Positions 29,997 through 39,525 of a DNA stretch of 64,000 bases are shown here, piece after piece (the first letter of the stretch is position 1; the number at the start of each line of letters is the position of its first letter). Both the position numbers and the translations under genes were made by a program. A model generated the notes under the pieces. The model was not told the DNA's origin. It made no database searches and worked only from the letters and a program-made list of their open reading frames with translations. The stretch is from NCBI RefSeq assembly GCF_018343775.1, contig NZ_CP074349.1, forward strand, positions 982,001 to 1,046,000. The letters are read 5' to 3'. Origin of the DNA: Pseudomonas cichorii (GTDB lineage: Bacteria; Pseudomonadota; Gammaproteobacteria; Pseudomonadales; Pseudomonadaceae).

Positions 29997-30013
29997 GTAT
30001 TCGGGTGCGGGGG

Positions 30014-30262
30014 TCAGGCGGCTTGCTGATAGAGATTCAGAAAGCTCAGGCCTGTTTCCAGATCCATGTCCGGAAGATCATGATGCTGATGCCCGCCCAA
30101 AGCGCAGTAGACCAGCCAGTGGCGGTCCTGGACGTTGAAGGCCAGTGCGTCCACCAGCTCTTGTTGTTCATCGCTCTGGGCGATCAGATACAGGCGATCC
30201 TGGTTGTTTGCGTGCAACATGAACAGCTCCAAAAAAGGGTCGGTCATTCCTTGAGGAGCCAT
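30014..30262 (-). CDS. Small conserved hypothetical protein
   Basis: An 82-residue acidic protein with FLELFMLHANNQDRLYLIAQ, ELVDALAFNVQDRHWLVYCALGG and SFLNLYQQAA. No domain is recognised; the profile is a small soluble alpha/beta protein. Two starts are possible, ATG 30262 and ATG 30247; neither has an ideally spaced ribosome-binding site. Codon use is typical of the window. Confidence 0.65.
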   Translation of the reverse strand: MAPQGMTDPFLELFMLHANNQDRLYLIAQSDEQQELVDALAFNVQDRHWLVYCALGGHQHHDLPDMDLETGLSFLNLYQQAA

Positions 30263-30300
30263 ACAGTGCACGAGCTGTGTGACGTTCAGGTGACACCATC

Positions 30301-30329
30301 AAAAACGGCACCTCAACGGTGCCGTTTCT
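30301..30329 (-). terminator. Rho-independent terminator after the acyltransferase gene
   Basis: Reading leftward, AAACGGCACC, loop, GGTGCCGTTTTT lies 14 bp after the acyltransferase stop codon. Confidence 0.85.
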
Positions 30330-30342
30330 GTGAAGCGTCGTA

Positions 30343-31506
30343 TCAGAGAGGCAAACCTGCCTTGACCCGATACTGATTGCGCACCGGCGTCGCATATTGC
30401 TGGATCAAGTAAGGGCGATGTTCGGCAGGAGCCTCGGCCAGCCTGCTTTCCCATTCTTCCCTGGCGCGCGCCAGTTCGTCGGCCGGGAATACGTCTGCCG
30501 CCAGCGGTACATCCAGTGCCGGATCGGCATCGGCCCATTGTGCATAAGCCAGGTAATGCACCGGGAACAACCGATAACCGCCGAGAATCTGCCGGTCCAT
30601 TTCGGCTGCCAGCAGCTTGGTGTCCTCGAAGGATTCGGTGATCGGTGGTGCGAAGTTCACGTGCACACGGCCTTTATAGCCCGTGATACCCAGCGCAATG
30701 CTGACGTCGTCCTCGCCCGGCGTCTTGGTGTAGCTGCCGGTGGTGGCGCGGATGTACAACTCCCGTGCCTTGGCGTGGTCACAAGGATCGTATTCGTAGC
30801 TGATCGACACCGGAATGAGGTTCAGCGAACGGATCACTTCGCTGAAAGGCTCATCCTTGCGGCTCATGTGGAACATCTTGAGGATGGCCGACTCGGTACG
30901 ATCATCACCGTCCTTGGCGCGACCTTCGGCCTGGGCGATCCAGATCGACTGGCCATCGCGGGTAATCGAATGATTGATGTACGCCGAAAGCAGTTGATAC
31001 GCCGCCATCTTCTCGCGTCGCCCGATAATCGAGCGATGCACGATGAAGCTCTTGTTCAGGCGCATCAGGTCGCTGACGAAAGGCTTTTGCAGCAGGTTGT
31101 CGCCAATGGCAATGCGCGGCGTAGGCAGGCCTGCGTGATAAACGGCGTAGTTGACGAAGGCCGGGTCCATCACGATATCGCGGTGGTTGGCCAGGAACAG
31201 ATAAGCCGTGCCGGACTTGAGTAATTCCACGCCGGTGTAGGTCACACCGTCTGTAGCCCGCTCGATGGTGTGGTCGACGTAATACTCGACCTTGTCCTGC
31301 AGGGTAGCGACCGAATCGATCCCGGCGAATTCACGACGCAGTTTGCGGGCGAGGGTCGGTTGCAGGAACCACCCGAACGCACCTGCCAGACGCGGAAAGC
31401 GGAATTTGGTCAGGATCGCGAGAAAGGCTTTATCGCTCAGCAGACGTGCCAGTACGGCGGGGACTTCTGCATCGTTGTAAGGTCGGATGGCATCGAATTC
31501 GCCCAT
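30343..31506 (-). CDS. Glycerolipid acyltransferase family protein
   Basis: A 387-residue protein of the glycerol-3-phosphate/1-acylglycerol-3-phosphate acyltransferase superfamily. It contains LFLANHRDIVMDPAFVNYAV (catalytic His-Asp motif) and IAQAEGRAKDGDDRT (substrate-binding block). The residues around it suggest a PlsB/PlsC-like enzyme acting on phospholipid precursors at the inner membrane. Starts at 31506 or one codon upstream (ATGATG). Single gene with its own terminator. Confidence 0.82.
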   Translation of the reverse strand: MGEFDAIRPYNDAEVPAVLARLLSDKAFLAILTKFRFPRLAGAFGWFLQPTLARKLRREFAGIDSVATLQDKVEYYVDHTIERATDGVTYTGVELLKSGTAYLFLANHRDIVMDPAFVNYAVYHAGLPTPRIAIGDNLLQKPFVSDLMRLNKSFIVHRSIIGRREKMAAYQLLSAYINHSITRDGQSIWIAQAEGRAKDGDDRTESAILKMFHMSRKDEPFSEVIRSLNLIPVSISYEYDPCDHAKARELYIRATTGSYTKTPGEDDVSIALGITGYKGRVHVNFAPPITESFEDTKLLAAEMDRQILGGYRLFPVHYLAYAQWADADPALDVPLAADVFPADELARAREEWESRLAEAPAEHRPYLIQQYATPVRNQYRVKAGLPL

Positions 31507-31611
31507 CATGCTCTCTTGTTGGAAACGGATAGGGTAAAAAGAAGGCGGGTTGCTCTGGCAGCCTTCAAAAGAATGGAGCAATTATACGCATAACTGACAG
31601 CGGAGGCCGCG

Positions 31612-31794
31612 ATGCAGGAATTACAGGGTTACGACTGTCCGTACAGCGGGGAGCCCGTGGAGGCTGTACTGGACTTGTCCGGCGGCGATCAGCAGTACAT
31701 AGAGGACTGCCCGGTCTGTTGTCGGCCGATCATATTCGACCTGAGGACCGATGGTGAAGACTGGAGTCTGGACGTTCGCAGTGAGAACGAATGA
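31612..31794 (+). CDS. CPXCG-motif cysteine-rich protein with a Cys-to-Ser change
   Basis: A 60-residue protein of the Cys_rich_CPXG family. The second cysteine pair is present (DCPVCCRPI), but the first reads CPYSGE rather than CPYCGE: codon AGC instead of TGC. The family is thought to bind zinc. GGAGG precedes the ATG, and the stop overlaps the start of the next gene, so they form a pair. Confidence 0.85.
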   Translation: MQELQGYDCPYSGEPVEAVLDLSGGDQQYIEDCPVCCRPIIFDLRTDGEDWSLDVRSENE

Positions 31795-32054
31795 TGCAGA
31801 GAATCTACGAGCCTGAAAACTTGATGGAAGGTGAGTTGCTGCAAGGCATGCTTGCCAGTGAAGGGGTCGAAGCGCATCTGGTCGGGCGCGACTTGCTGGG
31901 TGGTATGGGCGAGTTGCCGGGACTGGGCTTGCTGGGCATCTCGGTGGATGACGATCAGGTCGAGCGCGCGCGGGCCTTGATCACTGCGTACAATGCTGCC
32001 CTGCCGTTGTCCGGTGACGAGCCGGACAGTTTTCCCGATGTACTGGTGTGTTGA
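31791..32054 (+). CDS. DUF2007 putative signal-transducing protein
   Basis: An 87-residue DUF2007 protein with MQRIYEPENLMEGELLQGML and VEAHLVGRDLLGG, an alpha-beta fold resembling regulatory domains. Function unknown. It overlaps the CPXCG gene (ATGATGA), a common pairing in pseudomonads. Confidence 0.85.
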   Translation: MMQRIYEPENLMEGELLQGMLASEGVEAHLVGRDLLGGMGELPGLGLLGISVDDDQVERARALITAYNAALPLSGDEPDSFPDVLVC

Positions 32055-32083
32055 ACACCTCCGAATAGAGTTGCCTTAGCCTC

Positions 32084-32710
32084 ATGTGTGGACGTTATGC
32101 CCTGTTTCGCTGGAACCCTGCCTTTGCGGCCTTGCCCGGTTTTCCGGCAGACCAGCAGCCGCAATGGAATATCTCTCCGGCCGACACCGTGCTGATCATG
32201 CGCGCAGCCGAGGCTGAAGGTGATCTGGAACTGGCACGTGCCCGCTGGGGGCTGACGCCAGCGTGGCTGACCGATCTTTCCCGCACGCCCGCCCATGCGC
32301 GTGCCGAAACCCTGGCCGAGCAGCCGATGTTCCGTGAAGCTTTTCGCCAGCGTCGCTGCCTGCTGCCGGCCAACGGTTTCTACGAATGGCGCGGCACCGC
32401 CCGTAAACGCCCGTTCTGGCTGACGCCGGGCGAGGGTTCGGCCCTGTTCTTTGCGGCGGTCTGGGAGGCCTATCCGGTGCAGGGCCATACGTATCTGAGT
32501 GTGGCAGTGGTTACCCAGGCTGCGGCCAGCCAGCGGCGTCCGCTGATTCTCGATGCCCAGGGCCAGAAAGACTGGCTGGCAGCCGACACGCCACTGCACA
32601 CCTTGCAGGCACTGCTTGCCTCCGTACAGATGCCCCTGCGCGAGAGGCCGCTGGCCAATCTGGTGAACGATCCAAAGCTCAATGCGCCGGAGTGTCTGAC
32701 GCCTTTGTGA
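32084..32710 (+). CDS. yedK: SRAP-domain abasic-site processing protein (YedK/HMCES)
   Basis: Forms a stable thiazolidine crosslink with abasic sites in single-stranded DNA and protects them. The 208-residue protein begins MCGRYA, giving the catalytic Cys2 after Met removal, and has PQWNISPADTVL with the conserved Asn and ANGFYEWRG with the catalytic Glu. Translation from exactly this ATG is needed for activity. It follows the DUF2007 gene by 29 bp. Confidence 0.92.
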   Translation: MCGRYALFRWNPAFAALPGFPADQQPQWNISPADTVLIMRAAEAEGDLELARARWGLTPAWLTDLSRTPAHARAETLAEQPMFREAFRQRRCLLPANGFYEWRGTARKRPFWLTPGEGSALFFAAVWEAYPVQGHTYLSVAVVTQAAASQRRPLILDAQGQKDWLAADTPLHTLQALLASVQMPLRERPLANLVNDPKLNAPECLTPL

Positions 32711-32725
32711 AGCGGGTTGCATCGT

Positions 32726-32752
32726 GTGTGAGCGAATTCATTTGCGAACAAC
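32726..32752. repeat. Single extragenic repeat arm
   Basis: GAGCGAATTCATTTGCGAAC, one arm of the GCGAATGAATTCGC family, after yedK. No inverted partner is visible nearby. Confidence 0.6.
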
Positions 32753-32867
32753 CACTATCCCTGGAACCAACCTGTTACAAAGCGGACAAACATGGCTGTT
32801 TGCTGCTATCTGGTGCTGAGTCCATTGTCCGCCTAGGATGACCGCCTCGCTTATAAGGAGAAACACC

Positions 32868-33686
32868 ATGCGTCAGTCATTAGCCCTGTGTGTTCTGGGG
32901 GGCGGTTTATTGCTTGGCGGCTGTCAGGCTGTAAACACGACCACCGGTGATTCGGTGGGGGTCGAGCGCAAGCAGTACATGTTCAGCATGCTCTCGACAG
33001 ATGAAGTCAATAAAATGTACGCCCAGTCCTACAAGGAAACCGTAGGCGAGGCGAGCGGTAAGGGCGTGCTGGATACCAACAGCGCCAATGCCAAGCGGGT
33101 GCATGCGATTGCCGACCGCTTGATTGCCCAGGCCCCGAAGCTGCGTCCGGATGCGGCCCAGTGGCAATGGGAAGTGAACCTGATCAAGAGCGATGAGCTC
33201 AACGCCAACTGCGGGCCTGGCGGCAAGATCATTTTCTATACCGGACTGATCGAAAAGTTGAAGCTGACCGACGATGAAATCGCTGCGGTCATGGGCCATG
33301 AAATCGCCCATGCCCTGCGTGAGCACGGGCGTGAAGCGATGTCGAAGGCCTACGGCGTGGCCATTGCCAAACAAGGCGCGGGAGCCTTGTTGGGGCTTGG
33401 GGAAACCGGCATGGCGCTGACCGACACGGTGGTCAACTACAGCCTCACGCTGCCCAATAGCCGCAGCAATGAAAACGAGGCCGACCTGTTGGGCCTGGAG
33501 CTGTCGGCGCGAGCGGGTTACAACCCGAACGCTGCGGTGACCCTGTGGCAGAAAATGACCCAGAACGCTGGTGGCTCTCAGCCGGAGTTCATGAGTACTC
33601 ACCCGGCCTCGGAAAATCGTATTGCTTCCTTGCAGGCTGCGATTCCCAAGGTGATGCCGCTGTACCAACAAGCCAGAAAATCCTGA
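32868..33686 (+). CDS. M48-family metalloprotease lipoprotein
   Basis: A 272-residue periplasmic zinc peptidase of the LoiP/YcaL type. It has a signal peptide with lipobox LLGGCQA, the zinc motif HEIAH at residues 144-148, and the third-ligand region NENEADLLGLEL. Such enzymes degrade misfolded outer-membrane proteins. ATG 32868 has AAGGAG upstream; an earlier in-frame start lacks one. Confidence 0.93.
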   Translation: MRQSLALCVLGGGLLLGGCQAVNTTTGDSVGVERKQYMFSMLSTDEVNKMYAQSYKETVGEASGKGVLDTNSANAKRVHAIADRLIAQAPKLRPDAAQWQWEVNLIKSDELNANCGPGGKIIFYTGLIEKLKLTDDEIAAVMGHEIAHALREHGREAMSKAYGVAIAKQGAGALLGLGETGMALTDTVVNYSLTLPNSRSNENEADLLGLELSARAGYNPNAAVTLWQKMTQNAGGSQPEFMSTHPASENRIASLQAAIPKVMPLYQQARKS

Positions 33687-33742
33687 CTGGTCCTTCGCGA
33701 TTGAAGTCGCTTCTACCGTTTTGCAGTGCTGCGAAGGCCGGG

Positions 33743-33770
33743 TAGGGGCGAATTCATTCGCGAGACGGCT
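33743..33770. repeat. Single extragenic repeat arm
   Basis: GGGGCGAATTCATTCGCGAG between the convergent metalloprotease and GDT1-like genes; an extragenic repeat arm of the same family. Confidence 0.65.
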
Positions 33771-33820
33771 GACGGCAGCAGAGCGCTGTGGTTTTCGTTG
33801 CAGCGCTCTTTTCATCATGC

Positions 33821-34405
33821 TCAGACCCAGCCGCTGACTTGCATGGCCTTGTAGACCGCGACCAGTGCCAGTACGAAGAAGGCGCTGGCGGCCAGACGGC
33901 GGATCAGGGTCAACGGCAGTTTTTCGGCAGCGAAGTTACCGGCCAGTACCACCGGGACGTTAGCGATCAGCATGCCCACGGTGGTGCCGATGATGACCAG
34001 CCACAGGTAGGAATACTGCGCGGCAAGCATCACGGTCGCAATTTGCGTCTTGTCACCGATTTCCGCGATGAAGAACGTGATCAGGGTCGTCATGAACGGG
34101 CCGAACTTGCGGGCCGTGCTCGCTTCATCGTCGTCCATTTTGTCGGGAACCAGTGTCCACAGGGCCGTGGCCGTGAAGCTGGCGGCGAGCGTCCAGTGCA
34201 AGACTGCATCGGAAAAGAAGCTGCTGAACCATGCGCCGACTGCGCCCGCCGCAGCGTGGTTGGCCAGCGTGGCAGCAACAATGCCGGCGATGATGGGCCA
34301 GGGCTTGCGAAAGCGGGCGGCGAGAATGAGTGCGAGCAATTGCGTTTTATCGCCAATCTCGGCAAGCGCAACGATTGCAGTGGGGATTAACAGGGATTCC
34401 AGCAT
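33821..34405 (-). CDS. GDT1/TMEM165-family manganese exporter
   Basis: A 194-residue membrane protein with six membrane segments in two inverted halves, each carrying the family motif Glu-x-Gly-Asp-Lys-Thr (VALAEIGDKTQL and FFIAEIGDKTQI). The family exports Mn2+ or Ca2+. The start at 34405 gives MLESLLIP, the usual N-terminus. A manganese-sensing riboswitch lies directly upstream, which supports manganese export. Confidence 0.93.
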   Translation of the reverse strand: MLESLLIPTAIVALAEIGDKTQLLALILAARFRKPWPIIAGIVAATLANHAAAGAVGAWFSSFFSDAVLHWTLAASFTATALWTLVPDKMDDDEASTARKFGPFMTTLITFFIAEIGDKTQIATVMLAAQYSYLWLVIIGTTVGMLIANVPVVLAGNFAAEKLPLTLIRRLAASAFFVLALVAVYKAMQVSGWV

Positions 34406-34434
34406 CAGGGTTCCTAAGGGGCGGGTCGACACGG

Positions 34435-34483
34435 CTATGACACGTACAACCTCCCCGCCCCGGGTAAGGTGTTCGTGTCATAG
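34435..34483 (-). promoter_or_regulatory. Expression-platform hairpin of the Mn riboswitch
   Basis: Perfect 10-bp arms CTATGACACG (34435-34444) and CGTGTCATAG (34474-34483) enclose a second GC-rich helix. It sits between the aptamer and the start codon, so it probably switches transcription or ribosome access. Confidence 0.65.
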
Positions 34484-34605
34484 GTCTTGTCAAACCACCG
34501 ATCCGTCTGAGCGGATTCTGGGTCGCACGCACCATGGTCTGAGGACCAAGTATGTTGATGCGTGCCGGACGAGCATGTTGCTCGTGGGAGACTACTCCCC
34601 TAGGA
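34484..34605 (-). ncRNA. yybP-ykoY manganese riboswitch
   Basis: Reading leftward, the RNA begins with CCTAGGGGAGTAG, the signature 5' element of yybP-ykoY. A stem-loop (ACGAGCAACATGCTCGT) follows, then the GCACGCA/TGCGTGC helix with the conserved AACATAC segment and an inner hairpin TGGTCctcaGACCA. Such RNAs bind Mn2+ and turn on downstream exporter genes. Boundaries are approximate. Confidence 0.85.
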
Positions 34606-34652
34606 CGGAGCGGATTCTGCCTTCGCAAAATCCATTCGGCAAGCTCTTATTT

Positions 34653-35651
34653 TCAAGAACGTTTCGCGCTGTAGATCCGGAAGCCATTTCCCTGGGCCCG
34701 GATTTCACAGGCCCCGACATGCTCTTCGATCAGCGGCTGATAGCGCAGGAAGCTATTGGCAACCAGGCGTAGTTCGCCACCTGATTTCAGATGTTGGCGT
34801 GCTTTTCTCAGCAGGGTTTCAGTGGCCAGATAGTCGGTATGCACCCCGACATGGAAGGGTGGATTGCTCAGAATCGTGTTCAGACCCATGGGGGCTGCAT
34901 CGATGCCATCGCCGGTCAGAATTTTTGCTTCAAGGCCGTTGGCCGCCAGGGTCAGAGTGGCACTGGCTGTGGCGAATGCATCCACATCGAGCATCACGAC
35001 GTCGTTGTGCGGGTAGCGACGTTTTACCGCAGCACCCAGCACGCCCGCGCCGCATCCGAAGTCCAGCAAGTGGCCGCTGGGGAGCTTGTCGAGGTTTTCC
35101 AGCAGCAGGGCCGAGCCGCGATCCAGGCGGCCATGGCTGAATACGCCCGGCAGGCTGATGACCGTGAGCGGGCCGTCTTCGAGTTCGATCTGGTAAGGCT
35201 TGGCCAGGCTTTGCAGCTCGACCGCCTGTGGCGCGTTTTCTACCGTGACTTGCCAGAGCTGGCAATGGCGGGCGCTGTCGAGCTTGCGGGCCCGGCCCAA
35301 TGGGCTCAACTGTTTGGCAGCGGCTTCGATGCCCCCACGTTTTTCACCCACCAGAAACAGCTCGCGTCCTGCCAGCCGGGAGGAAAGAGCATTGAGCATG
35401 TACTCGGTCAGGTCGCGCGCCTTGGGCAGAAACAGCACGGCGGCCTCGAAAGGCTCCTGTGGTGCGTCTACGCCAAAATGCGTGCGCCCGGTGAAACGGG
35501 CGTCCAGTGCAGCCTGGTCGCCTGCATGCCAGCACCATCCGCGAGCGTTCGGCAGCTTCCCCAGCAAGTCGTCGGCGGGCAAACCGGCCAGCAGCAACGA
35601 GCCTTGAAAGAGTTCAGCCTGTCGAAGTAACACTTCACTGCGCGGGTCCAT
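34653..35651 (-). CDS. rsmC: 16S rRNA (guanine-1207-N2)-methyltransferase
   Basis: Methylates G1207 of 16S rRNA in the 30S subunit. The 332-residue protein has a degenerate N-terminal methyltransferase domain and an active C-terminal one with [15 protein letters not shown] (SAM) and [14 protein letters not shown] (NPPF base-binding motif). The length and two-domain design fit RsmC; the RlmG paralogue is the main alternative. Confidence 0.92.
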   Translation of the reverse strand: MDPRSEVLLRQAELFQGSLLLAGLPADDLLGKLPNARGWCWHAGDQAALDARFTGRTHFGVDAPQEPFEAAVLFLPKARDLTEYMLNALSSRLAGRELFLVGEKRGGIEAAAKQLSPLGRARKLDSARHCQLWQVTVENAPQAVELQSLAKPYQIELEDGPLTVISLPGVFSHGRLDRGSALLLENLDKLPSGHLLDFGCGAGVLGAAVKRRYPHNDVVMLDVDAFATASATLTLAANGLEAKILTGDGIDAAPMGLNTILSNPPFHVGVHTDYLATETLLRKARQHLKSGGELRLVANSFLRYQPLIEEHVGACEIRAQGNGFRIYSAKRS

Positions 35652-35680
35652 GTTTTCGCTCCTGAAAAAAGGGGCGAATT

Positions 35681-36646
35681 CTAGCTGACTACCCGCTTCG
35701 GCGCCCCTGCAAAAAATGCCTGGGCGTTCTCGATGACCTGGCTGACGATGCGCTGGCGAGCTTCCCGGGCGCCCCAGGCGCTGTGCGGCGTGATGATCAA
35801 GCGTGGAATATCGTCGGCCAGCAGCGGGTTGCCTGCGACGGGGGGTTCCACGCTCAGCACGTCTGACGCGGCACCGCCCAGATGGCCATTGCGCAAGGCA
35901 TCGGCCAAAGCCTGCTCGTCGATCAAGCCGCCGCGAGCGGTGTTGACCACCAGTGCCTGTGGTTTGAGCAACTGCAGTTCCCGGGCGCCAATCATGTTTC
36001 GGGTGTGTTCATTGAGCGGGCAATGCAGCGTCAGGGCGTCGATTTGCGGCAGCAACTCTTCAAGCGGCAGACGATCCGGGCGAGCAGGGCGGCCGGGAAT
36101 CTGCCCCAGCAAGACGCGCATGCCGAAAGCTTCTGCCAGCCTGGCCACCGCGCCACCCAGTTCGCCATGGCCCAGCAGGCCGAGGGTCTTGCCTTCAAGC
36201 TCGACAATCGGGAAATCCAGCAGGCAGAACTGAGAGGATTTTTGCCAGAGACCCTGTTGCACGGCTTTCTGGTAATCGGGCAGTCGTGTGGCCAGAGCCA
36301 ATAGCAACAGCAAGGTATGTTGCGCTACCGATGGGGTTCCATAGCCTTGGCAGTTGCAGACAGTGACGCCGTGTTCGCGGGCAGAAACCAGGTCCACATT
36401 GTTGGTGCCGGTCGCGGTGACCAGCACCAGTTTCAAGTCAGGGCATGCAGCGAACGTGTTGGCATCAAGCACGATCTTGTTGCTGATCGCCACCTGCGCT
36501 CCTTTGAGGCGGTCGATGACCTGATCCGGGGAAGTGCTGTCGTGCAGCACCAGTTCGCCGAAGCTTTCACGCAACGCGCCGAGATCCAGATCCCCCAGAT
36601 CAAGTGACGTGTGATCGAGGAAAACTGCTCTGCCCGGATTGCTCAT
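35681..36646 (-). CDS. D-2-hydroxyacid dehydrogenase (glycerate dehydrogenase-like)
   Basis: A 321-residue NAD(P)-dependent dehydrogenase. The nucleotide motif is [10 protein letters not shown] (GxGxxG), and the catalytic residues are visible as Arg in NTARGGLID, Glu in LSVEPP and His in TPHSAWG. The N-terminal substrate domain ([13 protein letters not shown]) is like HprA, which reduces hydroxypyruvate or glyoxylate. The exact substrate cannot be read from sequence. Confidence 0.9.
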   Translation of the reverse strand: MSNPGRAVFLDHTSLDLGDLDLGALRESFGELVLHDSTSPDQVIDRLKGAQVAISNKIVLDANTFAACPDLKLVLVTATGTNNVDLVSAREHGVTVCNCQGYGTPSVAQHTLLLLLALATRLPDYQKAVQQGLWQKSSQFCLLDFPIVELEGKTLGLLGHGELGGAVARLAEAFGMRVLLGQIPGRPARPDRLPLEELLPQIDALTLHCPLNEHTRNMIGARELQLLKPQALVVNTARGGLIDEQALADALRNGHLGGAASDVLSVEPPVAGNPLLADDIPRLIITPHSAWGAREARQRIVSQVIENAQAFFAGAPKRVVS

Positions 36647-36729
36647 TAGCTGTACCTTTTTTGTAATAAATTGAAAGAGTAGTGTTGCGAGCCTATCAGC
36701 AAACGTTCATCAATATTTTTGGAGGCCCC

Positions 36730-37359
36730 ATGTACTGGGCAGAATTTCTCACTGTAGCCTTGATCCATCTGCTGGCGGTCGCCAGCCCCGGCCCCGATTT
36801 TGCGGTCGTGGTTCGTGAAAGTGTCACCCACGGTCGCAAGGCGGGCATCTGGTCTGCGCTGGGTGTGGGGTCGGCGATTTTCCTCCATGTGGGGTATTCG
36901 CTGCTGGGTATCGGCATCATCGTTTCCCAATCCATCGTGCTGTTCAATGCCCTCAAATGGGCGGCAGCCGCTTACCTCTTGTACATCGGTATCAAGGCCC
37001 TGCGTGCCAAGCCTGCGGCTTTGGGGGACGATCCGGTCAAGTCGCCTGTCGGTGAAAGAACGGCTCGTGGTGCCTATGTCAGCGGCTTTGTGACCAATGG
37101 CCTGAACCCCAAGGCGACGCTGTTTTTCCTGTCGCTGTTCACGGTGGTCATCAACCCTCATACGCCTCTGCTGGTGCAGGGCGGTTACGGTGTTTACCTG
37201 GCGGTGGCGACTGCCATCTGGTTCTGTCTGGTGGCCTGCCTGTTCAGCCAGGCTCGGGTGCGCGCCGGCTTTGCCCGCATGGGCCACTGGTTCGATCGGG
37301 TCATGGGTGGCGTGCTGGTGGCGCTGGGCTTGAAGCTGGCGTTGACCGAGGTGCGTTGA
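36730..37359 (+). CDS. LysE/RhtB-family amino-acid exporter
   Basis: A 209-residue inner-membrane protein with about six membrane segments and the family motif ASPGPDFAVVVRESVTHGRKAG. LysE/RhtB proteins export amino acids such as threonine and homoserine. ATG 36730 follows GGAGG; the longer frame to 36682 lacks a start signal. The substrate is not determined. Confidence 0.9.
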   Translation: MYWAEFLTVALIHLLAVASPGPDFAVVVRESVTHGRKAGIWSALGVGSAIFLHVGYSLLGIGIIVSQSIVLFNALKWAAAAYLLYIGIKALRAKPAALGDDPVKSPVGERTARGAYVSGFVTNGLNPKATLFFLSLFTVVINPHTPLLVQGGYGVYLAVATAIWFCLVACLFSQARVRAGFARMGHWFDRVMGGVLVALGLKLALTEVR

Positions 37360-37475
37360 GTTTCGTGACACGTTACCTTGTCGGCAAATCGTCCCTTTGG
37401 CTGATTTGGCTGGCGGACTAGAGCGCTAGAGTCCATATTTCAAGCTTCGCCTGTGAACTTTGAAAAGGGACTCAT

Positions 37476-39158
37476 ATGTTACAGACTCGCGTTCTTCCGC
37501 CAGCCGATGGCGCTTACCAGTACCCTCTGTTGATAAAGGGGCTGCTGTTGTCTGGCAGCCGCTACGAAAAAACGCGTGAAATCGTTTACCGCGATACTGT
37601 TCGCTTCACCTATCCCACCCTCAACGAACGTGTTCGCCGCCTGGCCAATGTGCTGACAGCGGCAGGCGTGAAGGCGGGCGATACAGTGGCCGTCATGGAT
37701 TGGGACAGCCACCGTTATCTGGAATGCATGTTTGCGATCCCCATGATCGGTGCGGTGGTGCACACCATCAACGTGCGGCTCTCGCCCGAGCAGATCGTCT
37801 ACACCATGAACCACGCCGAAGACCGGCTGGTGCTGGTCAACAGTGAGTTCGTCGGCCTGTATCAGGGCATTGCCGGGCACCTGACCACTGTGGACAAGAC
37901 GCTCCTGCTCACGGATCTGCCGGAAAAGACCGCCGATCTGCCGAATCTGGTCGGGGAATACGAAGAGCTGCTGGCAGCGGCGAGCCCTGATTACGACTTC
38001 GAGGACTTCGACGAAAACTCGGTCGCCACGACTTTCTACACCACCGGGACAACGGGCAACCCCAAGGGCGTGTATTTCACCCATCGCCAACTGGTGCTGC
38101 ACACCATGGGCGTGGCGACGATCATGGGCAGTGTCGAGCATGAGCGCCTGCTGGGCTCCAGCGATGTGTACATGCCGATCACCCCCATGTTTCACGTGCA
38201 TGCCTGGGGTATGCCTTATGCGGCAACCATGCTGGGCTTGAAACAGGTTTATCCCGGCCGTTATGACCCGGAGTTTCTGGTGGAACTGTGGCGCAAGGAG
38301 AAGGTGACGTTCTCCCATTGCGTACCGACCATCATGCAGATGTTGCTGCACTCCAAGGCCGCCAGGGATGTGGATTTCGGCGGCTGGAAAATCATCATTG
38401 GTGGCAGCTCGCTGACGCGCAGCCTGTATCTGGCCGCCAAGGCCAAGGGTATTCAGCTCACCGCCGCCTATGGCATGTCCGAAACCGGGCCGCTGATTTC
38501 CGTTGCCCACATGAACGAAGAGTTGAGAGAAGGGCCTGAGGACGATCGCATCACCTACCGCATCAAGGCGGGTGTGCCGGGTATGCTGGTGGACGCGGCC
38601 ATCGTCGACGAAAACGGAAACTTCCTGCCTGCCGATGGTGAAACCCAGGGCGAACTGGTGCTGCGCGCCCCCTGGCTGACCGAGAGTTATTTCCGCGAGC
38701 CGCAAAAAGGGGCCGAGCTGTGGGCGGGGGGCTGGCTGCACACGGGCGACGTGGCGACCCTGGACGACATGGGGTTTATCGATATCCGCGACCGCATCAA
38801 GGACGTGATCAAGACGGGAGGCGAGTGGGTATCGTCGCTGGAACTTGAGGACCTGTGCAGTCGACATGCTGCCGTGCGCGAAGTCGCGGTGGTAGGGGTC
38901 GCCGACCCGCAATGGGGTGAGCGGCCTTTTGCATTGCTGGTGGTCCACGAAGGGCAGAGCATCGATGCCCGGATTTTGAAGGAGCACCTCAATCCGTTTG
39001 TCGAGCAGGGCCATATCAACAAGTGGGCCATACCCAGTCAGATCGCGGTTGTTACTGAAATTCCCAAGACCAGTGTCGGCAAACTCGACAAAAAACGCAT
39101 GCGCCTGGACATCGTCGAATGGCAAAGCAGTAACAGTGCCCTTTTGTCGACGCTTTGA
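37476..39158 (+). CDS. Medium/long-chain acyl-CoA ligase (AlkK-like)
   Basis: Activates fatty acids to acyl-CoA with ATP. The 560-residue protein has the AMP-binding motif TFYTTGTTGNPKGVYFTH, the AYGMSETGPL A5 motif, HTGDVATLDDMGFIDIRDRIKD and the C-terminal catalytic Lys in KTSVGKLDKKRMR. It most resembles AlkK-type medium-chain ligases. It begins a cluster with DUF1302, DUF1329 and a LuxR-type regulator, the same order I recall in P. aeruginosa PA3924-PA3921. Confidence 0.92.
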   Translation: MLQTRVLPPADGAYQYPLLIKGLLLSGSRYEKTREIVYRDTVRFTYPTLNERVRRLANVLTAAGVKAGDTVAVMDWDSHRYLECMFAIPMIGAVVHTINVRLSPEQIVYTMNHAEDRLVLVNSEFVGLYQGIAGHLTTVDKTLLLTDLPEKTADLPNLVGEYEELLAAASPDYDFEDFDENSVATTFYTTGTTGNPKGVYFTHRQLVLHTMGVATIMGSVEHERLLGSSDVYMPITPMFHVHAWGMPYAATMLGLKQVYPGRYDPEFLVELWRKEKVTFSHCVPTIMQMLLHSKAARDVDFGGWKIIIGGSSLTRSLYLAAKAKGIQLTAAYGMSETGPLISVAHMNEELREGPEDDRITYRIKAGVPGMLVDAAIVDENGNFLPADGETQGELVLRAPWLTESYFREPQKGAELWAGGWLHTGDVATLDDMGFIDIRDRIKDVIKTGGEWVSSLELEDLCSRHAAVREVAVVGVADPQWGERPFALLVVHEGQSIDARILKEHLNPFVEQGHINKWAIPSQIAVVTEIPKTSVGKLDKKRMRLDIVEWQSSNSALLSTL

Positions 39159-39525
39159 ACCCGCCGGATAACTCTCATCCAGCCTGACCGCATGCTGTGC
39201 TCATCGAGCACGGCATGCGTCTGCGTCGGCCATAAAACGATGTTTGCCAAATGTTCAAATTGTTCCATCCTGCGCACCGGTCTGTTACTCAACCTTGTCG
39301 TAACAGGCATTCCAGAGGCTTTGATACGTGCAAATCACACTTTAGAGGGATCAAGCAGCAGGGCGTGCTGGATATAGTCGGGACAGGGGACTTGGCAAGA
39401 GCGTAAATATGCATTTTGTTTGGCGGCCCTCAGGGGGGCCGGTGAGTGTTGACAGCCAATCCATGGCTGAGTCGTTTCTGGAAGTTCCCACTGCCATAAA
39501 AATAAAAGCACATGGAGTCGCATCG
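39159..39525. promoter_or_regulatory. Intergenic control region before the DUF1302 gene
   Basis: 367 bp without a gene. It contains a 6-bp inverted repeat CAGCCA-N5-TGGCTG at 39453-39469, a possible site for the MalT-like regulator encoded downstream, and a GC-rich GGCCC/GGGCC element just before it. Assignment is tentative. Confidence 0.35.

Noticed and set aside
37479..39125. 548-codon leftward ORF opposite the acyl-CoA ligase gene
   Set aside because: Antisense to a gene with complete AMP-ligase motifs.
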